Shown in pieces: positions 37,262 to 45,826 of a DNA stretch of 64,000 bases. Location of the stretch: the NCBI RefSeq assembly GCF_000376105.1, contig NZ_AQWM01000001.1, forward strand, positions 372,001 to 436,000. Reading direction: 5' to 3'. The number at the start of each line of letters is the position of its first letter. The first letter of the stretch is position 1. This DNA comes from Asticcacaulis benevestitus DSM 16100 = ATCC BAA-896. Lineage in GTDB: Bacteria > Pseudomonadota > Alphaproteobacteria > Caulobacterales > Caulobacteraceae. The notes under the pieces were generated by a model that saw only the letters and a program-made list of their open reading frames with translations, did not search any database and was not told the DNA's origin. The translations under genes were made by a program, and so were the position numbers.

Positions 37262-37909
37262 TTAGCCGCGTTCGGCCATCCGCATGTCGATATAGTCGCC
37301 GACGCGGGTTTCGACTTCCTTCAACTGGTCATTCCAGAAGTGGTTGGCTTCCGGCACGACTTCGGAAGCAATCACAATGCCTTTTTGCGAACGCAGCTTG
37401 GTGACGACGCGATCGACTTCGGCGGTCGGCACGATCGAATCATTACCACCGTGCAGGAACATGCCCGAAGCGGGGCAGGGCGCCAGGAAGCTGAAATCAT
37501 AGGCATTGGTTGGCGGCGATACCGAGATAAATCCATCGGTTTCAGGGCGGCGCATCAGCAACTGCATGCCGATATAGGCGCCGAAATCATAGCCGGCGAC
37601 CCAGAATTGCGAAGCGGTCGGGTTCTTGGCCTGCAGCCAGTCGAGCGCCGTGGCGGCGTCCGCCAGTTCGCCGATGCCGGAATCGAACTCGCCCTGGCTC
37701 TTTTGCACGCCGCGGAAGTTGAAGCGCAGGACGGAGAAGCCGCGCGTCATAAACAGGTGGAACAACTGGACGGTGACCGGATTGTTCATATGGCCGCCCG
37801 CCTTGGGGTGCGGATGCAGAATCAACGCGATCGGCGCATTCTCGGTTTTGCCTGCGCTATAACGGGCTTCGATGCGTCCGGCAGCTCCGGCCAGAATGAC
37901 TTCGGGCAT
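37262..37909 (-). CDS. Alpha/beta hydrolase (COG2945-like) with Asp at the nucleophile elbow
   Basis: The 215-residue protein has the small alpha/beta-hydrolase fold of the COG2945 group: LILHPHPKAGGHMNNPV near residue 29, VLRFNFRGVQKSQGEFD near 60, the elbow VAGYDFGAYIGMQ (104-116), LHGGNDSIVP with the acid near 157 and EANHFW with His190. The elbow residue is Asp108 (codon GAT), where relatives normally have Ser (GYSFGA). Asp nucleophiles occur in haloalkane dehalogenases and epoxide hydrolases, so a changed chemistry or loss of esterase activity is possible. It is divergent from iscR, separated by about 190 bp. Confidence 0.85.
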   Translation of the reverse strand: MPEVILAGAAGRIEARYSAGKTENAPIALILHPHPKAGGHMNNPVTVQLFHLFMTRGFSVLRFNFRGVQKSQGEFDSGIGELADAATALDWLQAKNPTASQFWVAGYDFGAYIGMQLLMRRPETDGFISVSPPTNAYDFSFLAPCPASGMFLHGGNDSIVPTAEVDRVVTKLRSQKGIVIASEVVPEANHFWNDQLKEVETRVGDYIDMRMAERG

Positions 37910-37958
37910 TCAATCACCTTGTAAAATCATAAATATGTCATGCGAGCCGCCATAATAC

Positions 37959-37987
37959 TTGACTGCGTTAGTCGGAATTATTACATT
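37959..37987 (+). promoter_or_regulatory. Candidate iscR/suf promoter with IscR-type operator
   Basis: TTGACT (37959) and TACATT (37982) are spaced 17 bp apart as -35 and -10. The -35 overlaps an inverted repeat GACT-GCGTT-AGTC (37961-37973), suitable for a dimeric repressor such as IscR. It lies 110-140 bp before the iscR start. Confidence 0.4.
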
Positions 37988-38099
37988 CAGGCTCACACCT
38001 TCAAAGGCAGCAATTGCGCCTCTTAGCACAAAGATTTGTCTTTGCGCAGGTTTTTGCACCACTTCTGCCTTTAAACTGCAGGCAAACCAAGGAAACCAC

Positions 38100-38657
38100 A
38101 TGCGCTTATCGACCAAAGGACGTTACGCGGTCATGGCCATGACCGATCTGGCGCTCAATGCCCAGGCGGATGACAAGGCTGCCGGTGGCGGCCATCGTCC
38201 CATTTCGCTATCGGAAATTTCCGAGCGCCAGCAGATTTCCCTGTCCTATCTGGAGCAGCTTTTTGCCCGTCTGCGCAAGGCTGGCCTGGTGAAAAGCGCA
38301 CGCGGTCCAGGCGGTGGTTATACCCTGGCACGCGAACCGGGACGCCTGTTCGTGTCTGAAATCGTGCTGGCGGTCGATGAGCCGATCAAGGCCACGCGTT
38401 GTGAGATGACCTCCAACAAGCTTGGCGCTAACAAGCGCCTCAATGCGAGCATGTCGAAGGATCAGGCGGTGCGCGAAATCGGCTGTATGCCGGGCGGGCA
38501 GCGTTGCCTGACGCACAATCTCTGGGAGGACCTGGGCGTCGCTATCCATGATTACCTGTCGCAGGTGTCGCTGGAAGATGTGTTGCGCAAGCGCACACGC
38601 AAGAAGGTTCAAATCACTGCCGCTGAGCCGTCGCGCTCCGTGATGATGGAGGCCTAG
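38100..38657 (+). CDS. iscR: Rrf2-family iron-sulfur regulator IscR
   Basis: IscR senses Fe-S cluster status and controls cluster biogenesis genes. From ATG 38100 (MRLSTKGRYAVMAMTDLALNAQ; AAGGA seven bases upstream) the protein has 185 residues with the winged-helix Rrf2 domain (LSEISERQQISLSYLEQLFARLRKAGLVKSARGPGGGY) and cluster ligands in ATRCEM and GCMPGGQRCLTHNLW. The gap between the first and second Cys is 27 residues, against about five in E. coli IscR, because of an insertion (SNKLGANKRLNASMSKDQ). It heads the suf operon and likely autoregulates it. Confidence 0.94.
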   Translation: MRLSTKGRYAVMAMTDLALNAQADDKAAGGGHRPISLSEISERQQISLSYLEQLFARLRKAGLVKSARGPGGGYTLAREPGRLFVSEIVLAVDEPIKATRCEMTSNKLGANKRLNASMSKDQAVREIGCMPGGQRCLTHNLWEDLGVAIHDYLSQVSLEDVLRKRTRKKVQITAAEPSRSVMMEA

Positions 38658-38661
38658 GTCT

Positions 38662-39771
38662 TTGGCCGATATTTTGTATCTCGATCATGCCGCGACCTCG
38701 CCGCTTCGACCTGAAGCGCGCGATGCCTTTTTGCGTACGGCGGATCTGGGGGGCAACGCGTCTTCGGTGCATAGTTTGGGGCGCAAGGCCAAACTGACCC
38801 TGGAAGAGGCGCGCAGCGATATCGTAAGCGCGGTGGGCGCTGTCGGTATCGGCGGTCTCGTCTTTACCTCCGGCGGGACCGAGGCCAATGCTTTGGCGCT
38901 GCATCAGGCGCAGAATTACGATCATGTGCTGATGTCAGCTGGCGAACATGACAGCATCTATGGCGCGGTTTCCGACGCGAACATCGTGCCGCTTAAGGCA
39001 ACGGGTGACGTCGATCTTGTGGCATTGGAGGCCTGGCTGGCTAAGCCGGGGCGTCCGTTCGTCGCCCTCATGCTGGCCAATAACGAAACCGGCGTCATCA
39101 ACGCTGTCGCGATGGCGGCGGTGTTAGTGCATGCCAAAGGCGGCTGGCTTCATGTCGATGCCGTTCAGGCGCTCGGCAAGATCCATATTGATTTTGCTGC
39201 CCTCGGTGCGGATTCCCTTTCGCTCAGCGCGCATAAGGTTGGTGGCGGGCAGGGCACGGGCGCGCTGATCTATAACCGCGATCACACGCCCAAAGCCTTG
39301 ATCACCGGCAGTGGTCAGGAACTTGGCTTGCGCGCCGGCACAGAGAATATCGCTGGAATCGCCGCCTTCGCGGCGGCACTCAAGGCTTGCCATGGGGGGG
39401 CGGACGCTCTAAGCAGCGCACAAAAATCGACGGAATCCGCTCTCAAAGCGCTGGGTGTTACCATTCTGGGTGAAGAGGCGGCGCGTGTGCCAGGCATCCT
39501 CTATATCGCACAAGCGGACTGGGCCTCAAATCTGCAACTGATCCACATGGATATGGCTGGCATTTGCGTCAGTTCGGGGTCGGCCTGTTCGTCCGGGAAG
39601 GTCAAGGCCAGTCGCGTTGTTGCCGCCATGGGACGTCCTGATCTGGCCGACAAAGTTTTGCGGATATCGGGCGGCTGGACAACAACAGCGGAAGACTGGC
39701 AGCGTTTTTATGATGTCTGGTCAAAAGGTTATGAAGTGTATTTGAAGCGTCACGCGAAAGAATTGGTGTAA
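38662..39771 (+). CDS. Cysteine desulfurase, IscS/NifS-like (class V aminotransferase)
   Basis: This PLP enzyme releases sulfur from cysteine as a persulfide. The 369-residue sequence has [15 protein letters not shown] at the N-terminus, [12 protein letters not shown], the cofactor His and Asp region ([10 protein letters not shown]), the PLP lysine in [16 protein letters not shown] and the active Cys in [15 protein letters not shown] on a long loop (group I, IscS-like). The start is TTG 38662 preceded by GGAGG. It is shorter than IscS (about 404). It lies 4 bp after iscR and overlaps sufB by one base, so it is firmly in the operon, which also encodes a second desulfurase, SufS. Confidence 0.93.
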   Translation: MADILYLDHAATSPLRPEARDAFLRTADLGGNASSVHSLGRKAKLTLEEARSDIVSAVGAVGIGGLVFTSGGTEANALALHQAQNYDHVLMSAGEHDSIYGAVSDANIVPLKATGDVDLVALEAWLAKPGRPFVALMLANNETGVINAVAMAAVLVHAKGGWLHVDAVQALGKIHIDFAALGADSLSLSAHKVGGGQGTGALIYNRDHTPKALITGSGQELGLRAGTENIAGIAAFAAALKACHGGADALSSAQKSTESALKALGVTILGEEAARVPGILYIAQADWASNLQLIHMDMAGICVSSGSACSSGKVKASRVVAAMGRPDLADKVLRISGGWTTTAEDWQRFYDVWSKGYEVYLKRHAKELV

Positions 39772-41237
39772 TGGCTGCGGTTAAGGAAACCATCGAGACG
39801 GTCGCCGGGCTGGAAACCTATGAGCACGGCTTTGTCACCGATATCGAAATGGAGTTCGCGCCCAAGGGCCTGAACGCCGATGTAGTGCGCTTTATATCTG
39901 CCAAAAAGAATGAGCCCGAATGGATGCTTGAGATGCGTCTGGCCGCTTATGAGCGCTGGCTGACCATGGAAGAGCCGGATTGGGCCAAGGTGGATTATCA
40001 GAAGGTCGATTATCAGGACCTCTATTATTATGCGGCGCCGAAGAAGAAGGACGGTCCGAAATCGCTCGACGAGATCGATCCGGAACTGCTGAAAACCTAT
40101 GCCAAGCTCGGCATTCCTCTGCGTGAGCAGGAAGTGCTGGCCGGCGTTGTGGGCGCGCCGCGTTATGCGGTGGATGCGGTGTTTGACTCGGTCTCGGTCG
40201 TTACCACCTTCAAGGACGAGCTGAAAAAATCAGGCGTCATTTTCTGTGCAATTTCAGAAGCCTTGCGCGAATACCCTGATCTGGTGCGTCAATATTTAGG
40301 TTCCGTCGTGCCGGTATCGGACAACTATTTCGCAGCGCTGAATGCGGCGGTTTTCTCGGATGGCTCGTTCGTCTATGTGCCGCCGGGCGTGCGGTGTCCG
40401 ATGGAGCTTTCGACCTATTTCCGCATCAATGCCGAAAATACCGGCCAGTTCGAGCGCACCCTGATTATCGCCGACAAGGGCGCCTACGTTTCCTATCTCG
40501 AAGGCTGCACGGCGCCGCAACGCGACGAAAACCAGCTTCACGCCGCCGTGGTCGAACTGGTGGCGCTTGATGACGCCGAAATCAAATATTCGACCGTGCA
40601 GAACTGGTATCCCGGCGATGCCGAGGGCAAGGGCGGGATCTATAATTTCGTCACCAAGCGCGCCGATTGCCGTGGCGCGCGCTCAAAAGTATCGTGGACA
40701 CAGGTTGAAACCGGTTCTGCGGTAACCTGGAAATACCCATCCTGCATCCTGCGCGGTGATGACAGCGTCGGTGAGTTCTACTCGATCGCCGTCACCAATG
40801 GCGCGCAGCAGGCCGATACCGGCACCAAGATGATCCATCTTGGCAAGAACACGAAGTCTCGCATTATCTCGAAGGGCATTTCAGCGGGTCGTTCCAGCGC
40901 CACCTATCGCGGTCTGGTCTCGGCCCATGCCAAGGCGACCGGCGCACGTAATTTTACCCAGTGCGACAGCCTGCTGATCGGCAAGACCTGCGCGTCGCAC
41001 ACGGTGCCCTATATCGAATCCGATACCGCCAAGGCTCAGTTCGAGCATGAGGCGACGACGACGCGACTGAGCGAGGATCAACTGTTCTACGCCATGCAGC
41101 GCGGGTTATCCCAGGAAGAAGCCGTGGCCTTGCTGGTCAACGGTTTCGTGCGCGATGTGTTGCAGAAATTGCCGATGGAATTTGCCGTTGAGGCACAGAA
41201 GTTGGTGGCTATCTCCCTTGAGGGGAGTGTCGGGTGA
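39771..41237 (+). CDS. sufB: Fe-S cluster scaffold subunit SufB
   Basis: SufB is the core of the SufBCD scaffold that assembles Fe-S clusters. The 488-residue protein has the expected N-terminal helix region ([26 protein letters not shown]), the middle beta-helix and the cluster/sulfur-acceptor Cys in [22 protein letters not shown], with C-terminal [18 protein letters not shown] for SufC binding. Its ATG shares the last A of the preceding TAA. The stop TGA at 41235-41237 overlaps the start of an orphan membrane ORF. Confidence 0.98.
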   Translation: MAAVKETIETVAGLETYEHGFVTDIEMEFAPKGLNADVVRFISAKKNEPEWMLEMRLAAYERWLTMEEPDWAKVDYQKVDYQDLYYYAAPKKKDGPKSLDEIDPELLKTYAKLGIPLREQEVLAGVVGAPRYAVDAVFDSVSVVTTFKDELKKSGVIFCAISEALREYPDLVRQYLGSVVPVSDNYFAALNAAVFSDGSFVYVPPGVRCPMELSTYFRINAENTGQFERTLIIADKGAYVSYLEGCTAPQRDENQLHAAVVELVALDDAEIKYSTVQNWYPGDAEGKGGIYNFVTKRADCRGARSKVSWTQVETGSAVTWKYPSCILRGDDSVGEFYSIAVTNGAQQADTGTKMIHLGKNTKSRIISKGISAGRSSATYRGLVSAHAKATGARNFTQCDSLLIGKTCASHTVPYIESDTAKAQFEHEATTTRLSEDQLFYAMQRGLSQEEAVALLVNGFVRDVLQKLPMEFAVEAQKLVAISLEGSVG

Positions 41238-41539
41238 TGGATTATATCTTGAAGCGACACGTCGTTCTTTTCAGTTACGTTCCTATAGCCTTGGTTTCTG
41301 CTTTTTACATTTATGCTTCAACGCTTTATTCCAGTTATGGATTGGGGCGACGAGATTATAATTTTGCAATCACTCTGGCGAATTTTATCTTGGCCAGCCT
41401 TATTATTCCTTGGATTGGGTTGGTGTTTTTTTCGTTTAAAAAGAAGCCATTGTACGGAATAGCAGCGCTTTCAGGTTCGCTAATTCTCGGATTAATTGGC
41501 TCTTTCGCCATCGCTATGACTGGCTGGAGCCAGATGTGA
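41237..41539 (+). CDS. AT-rich orphan membrane protein inside the suf operon
   Basis: The 100-residue product (ATG 41237, sharing TGATG with the sufB stop; GGGGAG upstream) has three predicted transmembrane helices (about 10-30, 43-65 and 73-95) separated by short Lys/Arg-containing loops (KKKPL). I recognise no family. By hand count over 240 bases it is about 40% G+C, far below its neighbours, and its codon use (TTT, ATT, TTA-rich) differs too. Good coupling to sufB and a clean reading frame argue that it is expressed. It may be a recently acquired gene or a fast-evolving membrane factor. Confidence 0.65.
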   Translation: MDYILKRHVVLFSYVPIALVSAFYIYASTLYSSYGLGRRDYNFAITLANFILASLIIPWIGLVFFSFKKKPLYGIAALSGSLILGLIGSFAIAMTGWSQM

Positions 41540-41547
41540 GAAATATT

Positions 41548-42297
41548 ATGCTTTCAATCAAAGATTTATCCGTCGCTGTTGACGCCAAGCAAATCCTGAA
41601 AGGCCTGTCTCTGGACGTGCCGGCGGGTGAAGTACACGCCATTATGGGGCCCAATGGTGCCGGTAAATCGACGCTTGGCTACGCTCTGGCCGGTCGCCCG
41701 AATTACCAGATCAAATCCGGCAGCGTCACTTTCAACGGCGAAGACCTGTTCGAGAAGGACGTGCACGAGCGCGCCGCCGCGGGTCTCTATCTGTCGTTCC
41801 AGTATCCGCTTGAAATCCCCGGCGTCCCGGCCCTGACCTTCCTGCGCACGGCGCTCAACGCGCAAAAGAAGCTGCGCGGCGAGGACGAGATCTCGGCGCC
41901 GGATTTCCTCAAGCGTGTGCGCGAACTCGCCAAGACGCTCAAGATTGACATGGACATGCTCAAGCGTCCGCTCAATGTCGGCTTTTCCGGCGGTGAGAAG
42001 AAGCGCATGGAAGTGCTGCAAATGGCGCTGCTGGAACCGAAGTTCCTGATCCTCGACGAGACCGATTCCGGCCTCGATATCGATGCGCTGAAGGTGGTCT
42101 CGGACGGCGTGAATGCCTTGCGCGCGCCCGATCGCGGTATGCTGGTCATCACCCACTATCAACGATTGCTCGATCATATCAAACCGGACCGCGTACATGT
42201 GCTGGTCGCCGGCAGGATCGTCCGTTCGGGCGGTCCTGAACTGGCGCTCGAACTGGAAGCCCACGGCTACGATCAGTATCTGGGGGAAGCGGCGTGA
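41548..42297 (+). CDS. sufC: Fe-S cluster assembly ATPase SufC
   Basis: SufC is the ABC-type ATPase of the SufBCD complex. From ATG 41548 (MLSIKDLSVAVDAKQILKGLSLD) it has 249 residues, with Walker A GPNGAGKSTLGYAL, Q-loop LSFQYPLEIPGVP, signature FSGGEKKRMEVLQMALL, Walker B FLILDETDSGLDIDALK and H-loop VITHYQRLL. A GTG four codons upstream overlaps the preceding stop (GTGA) and is an alternative start. The sufD GTG overlaps its TGA. Confidence 0.97.
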   Translation: MLSIKDLSVAVDAKQILKGLSLDVPAGEVHAIMGPNGAGKSTLGYALAGRPNYQIKSGSVTFNGEDLFEKDVHERAAAGLYLSFQYPLEIPGVPALTFLRTALNAQKKLRGEDEISAPDFLKRVRELAKTLKIDMDMLKRPLNVGFSGGEKKRMEVLQMALLEPKFLILDETDSGLDIDALKVVSDGVNALRAPDRGMLVITHYQRLLDHIKPDRVHVLVAGRIVRSGGPELALELEAHGYDQYLGEAA

Positions 42298-43349
42298 CCT
42301 TATCCGCGCTCGACATCTTTGATCCGTCGTCCTACCCGACGCGCCGCGACGAGGAATGGAAATATTCCGACTTGTCGCGTGTGTTGCGTGAGGCGCCGAA
42401 GAAGCCGCTGGTGGTGCGTACCCTGTCTGAACTGGATTCGGAGCCGGACGGATTTGTTTATTTTTCGGCCGATGAAGCGGGTTTTGATGGCCTGCAAGCT
42501 GCCGCCGATCACGCCATGCAAAAGGGGCATGGCCGGCTCTATATCGACGGCAACGACTTCGGCGACGAGGATGGTTATCTCGGCTATCAGGGCCATGGTG
42601 AGATCAATGTGGCCGCCGGTCAGGCGTTGGTGGTTTTTGAAGATTACACCGGTGCGTTCGATTACGCCGTCCATAGCCACCTGCGCTTTAAGCTGGGCGA
42701 TGGCGCGAAGCTGACCCGGGTGGTTATACTGGATGAGCCGGAAACAGCCGTCTCGGTGCGCCAGTCAACAGTTGAGACTGCGCCCGATAGTGTTTTCAAG
42801 CAATATGTCTTTTCGACTGGCGCGAAATTCCAGCGTTTTGAAACTCACGTCCGTCATGCCGGCCACGGCGCCATCGTTGAGATGAATGGCGCCTACCTGG
42901 TCAAGGACAAGCGCCACTTCGACCTGACGACGCGTGTGTCGCATGGCGAGATCAATGGGGTCACCGATCAGACGATCAAGGGCCTGGTGAAGGATAGCGC
43001 CACCGCCGTCTTCCAGGGGCGTATTATCGTTGAAAAGGGTGCGGATGGCACGGATGCGCGGATGCGCCACCAGGCCCTGATCCTCAATGATGGCGCCCAT
43101 ATCCGTGCCAAGCCGGAACTTGAGATCTACGCTGACGATGTGCAGTGCGCGCACGGCAATACGATTGGCGCGCTCGACGAAGACGCCATGTTCTTCGCCA
43201 TGAGCCGAGGCATCCCCGAAGAGGCGGCGCGCGCTATGCTGACTCATGCCTTTGTCCTGCCGGTGGCTGATGCCATCGAGGATGATGTGCTGCGCGAAAC
43301 CGTATTGAATTTCCTCGAAAATGTGTCGGAGGATTTTTATGCCGTTTGA
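42294..43349 (+). CDS. sufD: Fe-S cluster assembly protein SufD
   Basis: SufD pairs with SufB in the scaffold complex and helps iron acquisition. The 351-residue product starts at GTG 42294 (overlapping the sufC TGA, with GGGGGAAG upstream). Family features include SSYPTRRDEEWKYSDLSRVL near the N-terminus, the beta-helix middle, HQALILNDGAHIRAKPELEIYADDVQCAHGNTIG with the conserved His, and the C-terminal AMSRGIPEEAARAMLTHAFV. It is overlapped at its 3' end by sufS for 11 bp. Confidence 0.97.
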   Translation: MTLSALDIFDPSSYPTRRDEEWKYSDLSRVLREAPKKPLVVRTLSELDSEPDGFVYFSADEAGFDGLQAAADHAMQKGHGRLYIDGNDFGDEDGYLGYQGHGEINVAAGQALVVFEDYTGAFDYAVHSHLRFKLGDGAKLTRVVILDEPETAVSVRQSTVETAPDSVFKQYVFSTGAKFQRFETHVRHAGHGAIVEMNGAYLVKDKRHFDLTTRVSHGEINGVTDQTIKGLVKDSATAVFQGRIIVEKGADGTDARMRHQALILNDGAHIRAKPELEIYADDVQCAHGNTIGALDEDAMFFAMSRGIPEEAARAMLTHAFVLPVADAIEDDVLRETVLNFLENVSEDFYAV

Positions 43350-44553
43350 CGTTGAAAAGGCGCGCGCCGATTTTCCGATCCTGTCGCGCGAGATCAAGGG
43401 CAAGCCTCTGGTCTATCTCGATAGCGGCGCCTCCGCGCAAAAGCCCACGGCCGTCATCGACGCTATGAGCCATGCCATGCGCCATAGCTATGCCAATGTG
43501 CACCGTGGCCTGCATATGCTGGCCAATGAGACGACCGACGCCTATGAGGCCGGCCGTGAGTCCGTGGCGCGCTTTATCGGCGCCCAGACCGACGAGATCG
43601 TCTTCACCAAGTCGGCGACCGAGGCGATCAATCTGGTCGCTTATAGCTGGGGCGAAAGCCTGCAGGCCGGTGATGAAATCCTGACGACCGAGATGGAGCA
43701 CCACGCCAATATTGTGCCGTGGTACATGTTGGCTGAGCGCAAGGGGCTTAAGCTCACCTATGTGCCGATCCTCGATGATGGCACGCTCGATATGGCGGCA
43801 TTCGATCAACTGTTGACGCCGAAGGTCAAGCTGGTCTGCGTCACCCATATGTCGAATGTGCTCGGCACTATTAATCCGGTGGCTGAGATCATCGTCAAGG
43901 CACACAGCCTTGGTGCGAAAGTCATGGTCGATGGCTGCCAGGGCGTCGTCCATTTGCCGGTTGATGTGAAGGCGCTCGACGCCGACTTTTACGCCTTCTC
44001 GGCGCACAAGCTCTATGGCCCCACAGGGCTCGGCGTGCTCTACGGCAAAAAGGAACTTCTGGAAGCCATGCCACCCTGGCAGGGCGGCGGCGAGATGATC
44101 GCGCACGTCACCAAGGAAAAGATCACCTGGAATGAGCCGCCGCATCGCTTTGAAGCCGGCACGCCGGCTATTCTCGAAGTCATCGGCCTCAAGGCGGCGA
44201 TCGACTGGCTGTCGCAGTTCGACCGCGCCGAGATCGACGCGCATGAGCACGCCCTCTATCAACGTGCCCATGATAGTCTGAGTTCAATCAACTCGCTGCG
44301 TATCCATGGCGAAGCCAAGGGGAAGGGCGCGATCCTGACCTTTTCGCTGGGTCAGGCGCATGCCCACGATGTGGCGCAGATCCTCGATCGGTATAATGTC
44401 GCCGTCCGCGCCGGCACGCATTGTGCCGAACCTTTGATGACACGCCTGGGTGTGACCTCTACCGTTCGCGCCTCCATAGCCCTATATAACACGGAAGCTG
44501 AGATCGATATCCTGGCCGAGGCTGTCTCCAAAGCGCAGTCCTTTTTTGGATAG
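43339..44553 (+). CDS. sufS: Cysteine desulfurase SufS
   Basis: SufS mobilises sulfur from cysteine for the SufBCD scaffold. From ATG 43339 (MPFDVEKARADFPIL; GGAGG six bases upstream) it has 404 residues, with VYLDSGASAQKPTAVIDAM, NVHRGLHMLANETTDAYE, FTKSATEAINLVAYSWG, the PLP lysine in AFSAHKLYGPTGLGVLYG and the active Cys in AVRAGTHCAEPLM, the group II loop. No sufE gene lies in the operon; SufE or SufU must be elsewhere. Confidence 0.97.
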   Translation: MPFDVEKARADFPILSREIKGKPLVYLDSGASAQKPTAVIDAMSHAMRHSYANVHRGLHMLANETTDAYEAGRESVARFIGAQTDEIVFTKSATEAINLVAYSWGESLQAGDEILTTEMEHHANIVPWYMLAERKGLKLTYVPILDDGTLDMAAFDQLLTPKVKLVCVTHMSNVLGTINPVAEIIVKAHSLGAKVMVDGCQGVVHLPVDVKALDADFYAFSAHKLYGPTGLGVLYGKKELLEAMPPWQGGGEMIAHVTKEKITWNEPPHRFEAGTPAILEVIGLKAAIDWLSQFDRAEIDAHEHALYQRAHDSLSSINSLRIHGEAKGKGAILTFSLGQAHAHDVAQILDRYNVAVRAGTHCAEPLMTRLGVTSTVRASIALYNTEAEIDILAEAVSKAQSFFG

Positions 44554-44585
44554 TATTGGCCTTCTTTGCGTAGAATGTGAACCTG

Positions 44586-44978
44586 ATGACCGAAACCGTT
44601 GAAACTCAAGAGTCGTTGTTTAGCCTGGATGATATGGGCGCCAATCAGCCTTCCGCGCTTGCGCAGGAGGAACTGACACGTCTGACGGACGAGCTGATCG
44701 CCGCCTTCAAGACCGTCTACGATCCGGAGATTCCGGTTGATATCTATGAGCTGGGGCTGATCTACCGCGTCGATGTATCGGATGACCGCGACGTGGTGGT
44801 CGATATGACCCTGACGGCGCCAGGTTGCCCGGTGGCGGGTGAAATGCCCGGCTGGGTCAAGGAGGCCGTGTTGACCGTTAAAGGGGTGCGCGATTGCGAT
44901 GTTAATCTGGTGTTCGAGCCGCCTTGGGAATCGTCCAAGATGAGTGATGAGGCCAAGCTGCAACTGAATATGTTTTGA
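44586..44978 (+). CDS. sufT: SUF-associated DUF59 (MIP18-type) protein SufT
   Basis: The 130-residue protein (ATG 44586; GTG 44577 also possible) consists of an acidic N-terminus (TETVETQESLFSLDDMG) and a MIP18/DUF59 domain (ELIAAFKTVYDPEIPVDIYELGLIYRVDV, MTLTAPGCPVAGEMPGWV, GVRDCDVNLVFEPPW). SufT proteins support Fe-S protein maturation; the conserved Cys is in TAPGCPV. It is the usual next-to-last gene of alphaproteobacterial suf operons and is followed directly by the A-type carrier. Confidence 0.93.
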   Translation: MTETVETQESLFSLDDMGANQPSALAQEELTRLTDELIAAFKTVYDPEIPVDIYELGLIYRVDVSDDRDVVVDMTLTAPGCPVAGEMPGWVKEAVLTVKGVRDCDVNLVFEPPWESSKMSDEAKLQLNMF

Positions 44979-44980
44979 CC

Positions 44981-45373
44981 ATGGACATTCAACCCACCAT
45001 CACACCGCGTGTCCGTCGTCCGCGCCCAGCCGTGGTCAGTCTGACGGAGGCCGCCGCTGTGCAGGTCAAGGCCATCATGTCGCGTGCTGAGAAACCGTAT
45101 GCGGGCTTGCGCGTCGGTGTGAAGCAGGGCGGCTGTGCCGGTCAGGAATATGTGCTGTCCTACGCGGAGGAGATCGGACCAATTGATGAGGTGGTGACCG
45201 ACAAGGGGGTGACCATCCTGATCGAGCCCAAGGCAGTGCTCTATCTCGTCGGCACCATCATCGATTACGAGACGACCAAGCTGGCGTCGAAGTTCGTTTT
45301 CAAGAATCCGAATGAAACAGATGCGTGTGGCTGCGGCGAGAGCGTAACGATTATACCTGTGAAGCCTGACTAA
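44981..45373 (+). CDS. sufA: A-type Fe-S carrier (SufA/IscA, HesB family)
   Basis: A-type carriers transfer clusters from the scaffold to apoproteins. The 130-residue sequence has a basic N-terminal extension (TPRVRRPRPAVV), LTEAAAVQVKAIM, VGVKQGGCAGQEYVLSY with the first Cys and the C-terminal ACGCGESVTI with the CxC pair, giving the three conserved ligands. The start ATG 44981 lies 2 bp after the sufT stop; a TTG at 44975 is less likely. Its 3' end overlaps a convergent ORF by 23 bp, closing the operon. Confidence 0.94.
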   Translation: MDIQPTITPRVRRPRPAVVSLTEAAAVQVKAIMSRAEKPYAGLRVGVKQGGCAGQEYVLSYAEEIGPIDEVVTDKGVTILIEPKAVLYLVGTIIDYETTKLASKFVFKNPNETDACGCGESVTIIPVKPD

Positions 45374-45755
45374 CAGGCATAGCCAGCAGCCAATCTAGGG
45401 CGTCATGCAGCTCCGTGAAGGTGTGGATGTCCTGATTAGGAAAGAGATGGCTGTAGGTTGATGTTCGCGCCCGTGTCAGGGCGTCGGTCGCAAGAATGGC
45501 CACATAGTGAAGGCTATTCTGTCCGCGTGTGAGGTCTGCCCAGTATACGGCCATTCTTTCTACATCCGGAAAGCTCATGCTGGTCTCACAATTGCGATAA
45601 TCCATAAGACGACGGTAGAGCCACGGGCGATCAATCAAGCCATAGGCATTGATGATGCGCTCGGTATAATATTGGCTGCTTTGCGCCCCTTTAAAACGCA
45701 TCGTGACCAATTTTTGTGGCTCGTCCACGGTCAGTTTGAAATATGGATCGATCAT
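45351..45755 (-). CDS. Small conserved-looking protein, possibly SpoIIAA/STAS-like
   Basis: The 134-residue cytoplasmic protein has no signal peptide or membrane helix. Its pattern, an N-terminal beta-strand pair (LVTMRFKGAQSSQYY), the DYRNCETSM segment and a C-terminal LHDALDWLL helix, recalls the SpoIIAA/SEC14-like or STAS-like small domain family, but I cannot assign it confidently. It overlaps the convergent sufA 3' end by 23 bp and is upstream of no obvious partner. Confidence 0.6.
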   Translation of the reverse strand: MIDPYFKLTVDEPQKLVTMRFKGAQSSQYYTERIINAYGLIDRPWLYRRLMDYRNCETSMSFPDVERMAVYWADLTRGQNSLHYVAILATDALTRARTSTYSHLFPNQDIHTFTELHDALDWLLAMPVSQASQV

Positions 45756-45826
45756 CCCTGCGCGTCCCTGTTTTTTTATGTTAGTTAGCCACGGGATCGC
45801 TGAATTTTCGTTAATGACGTTTGGGA

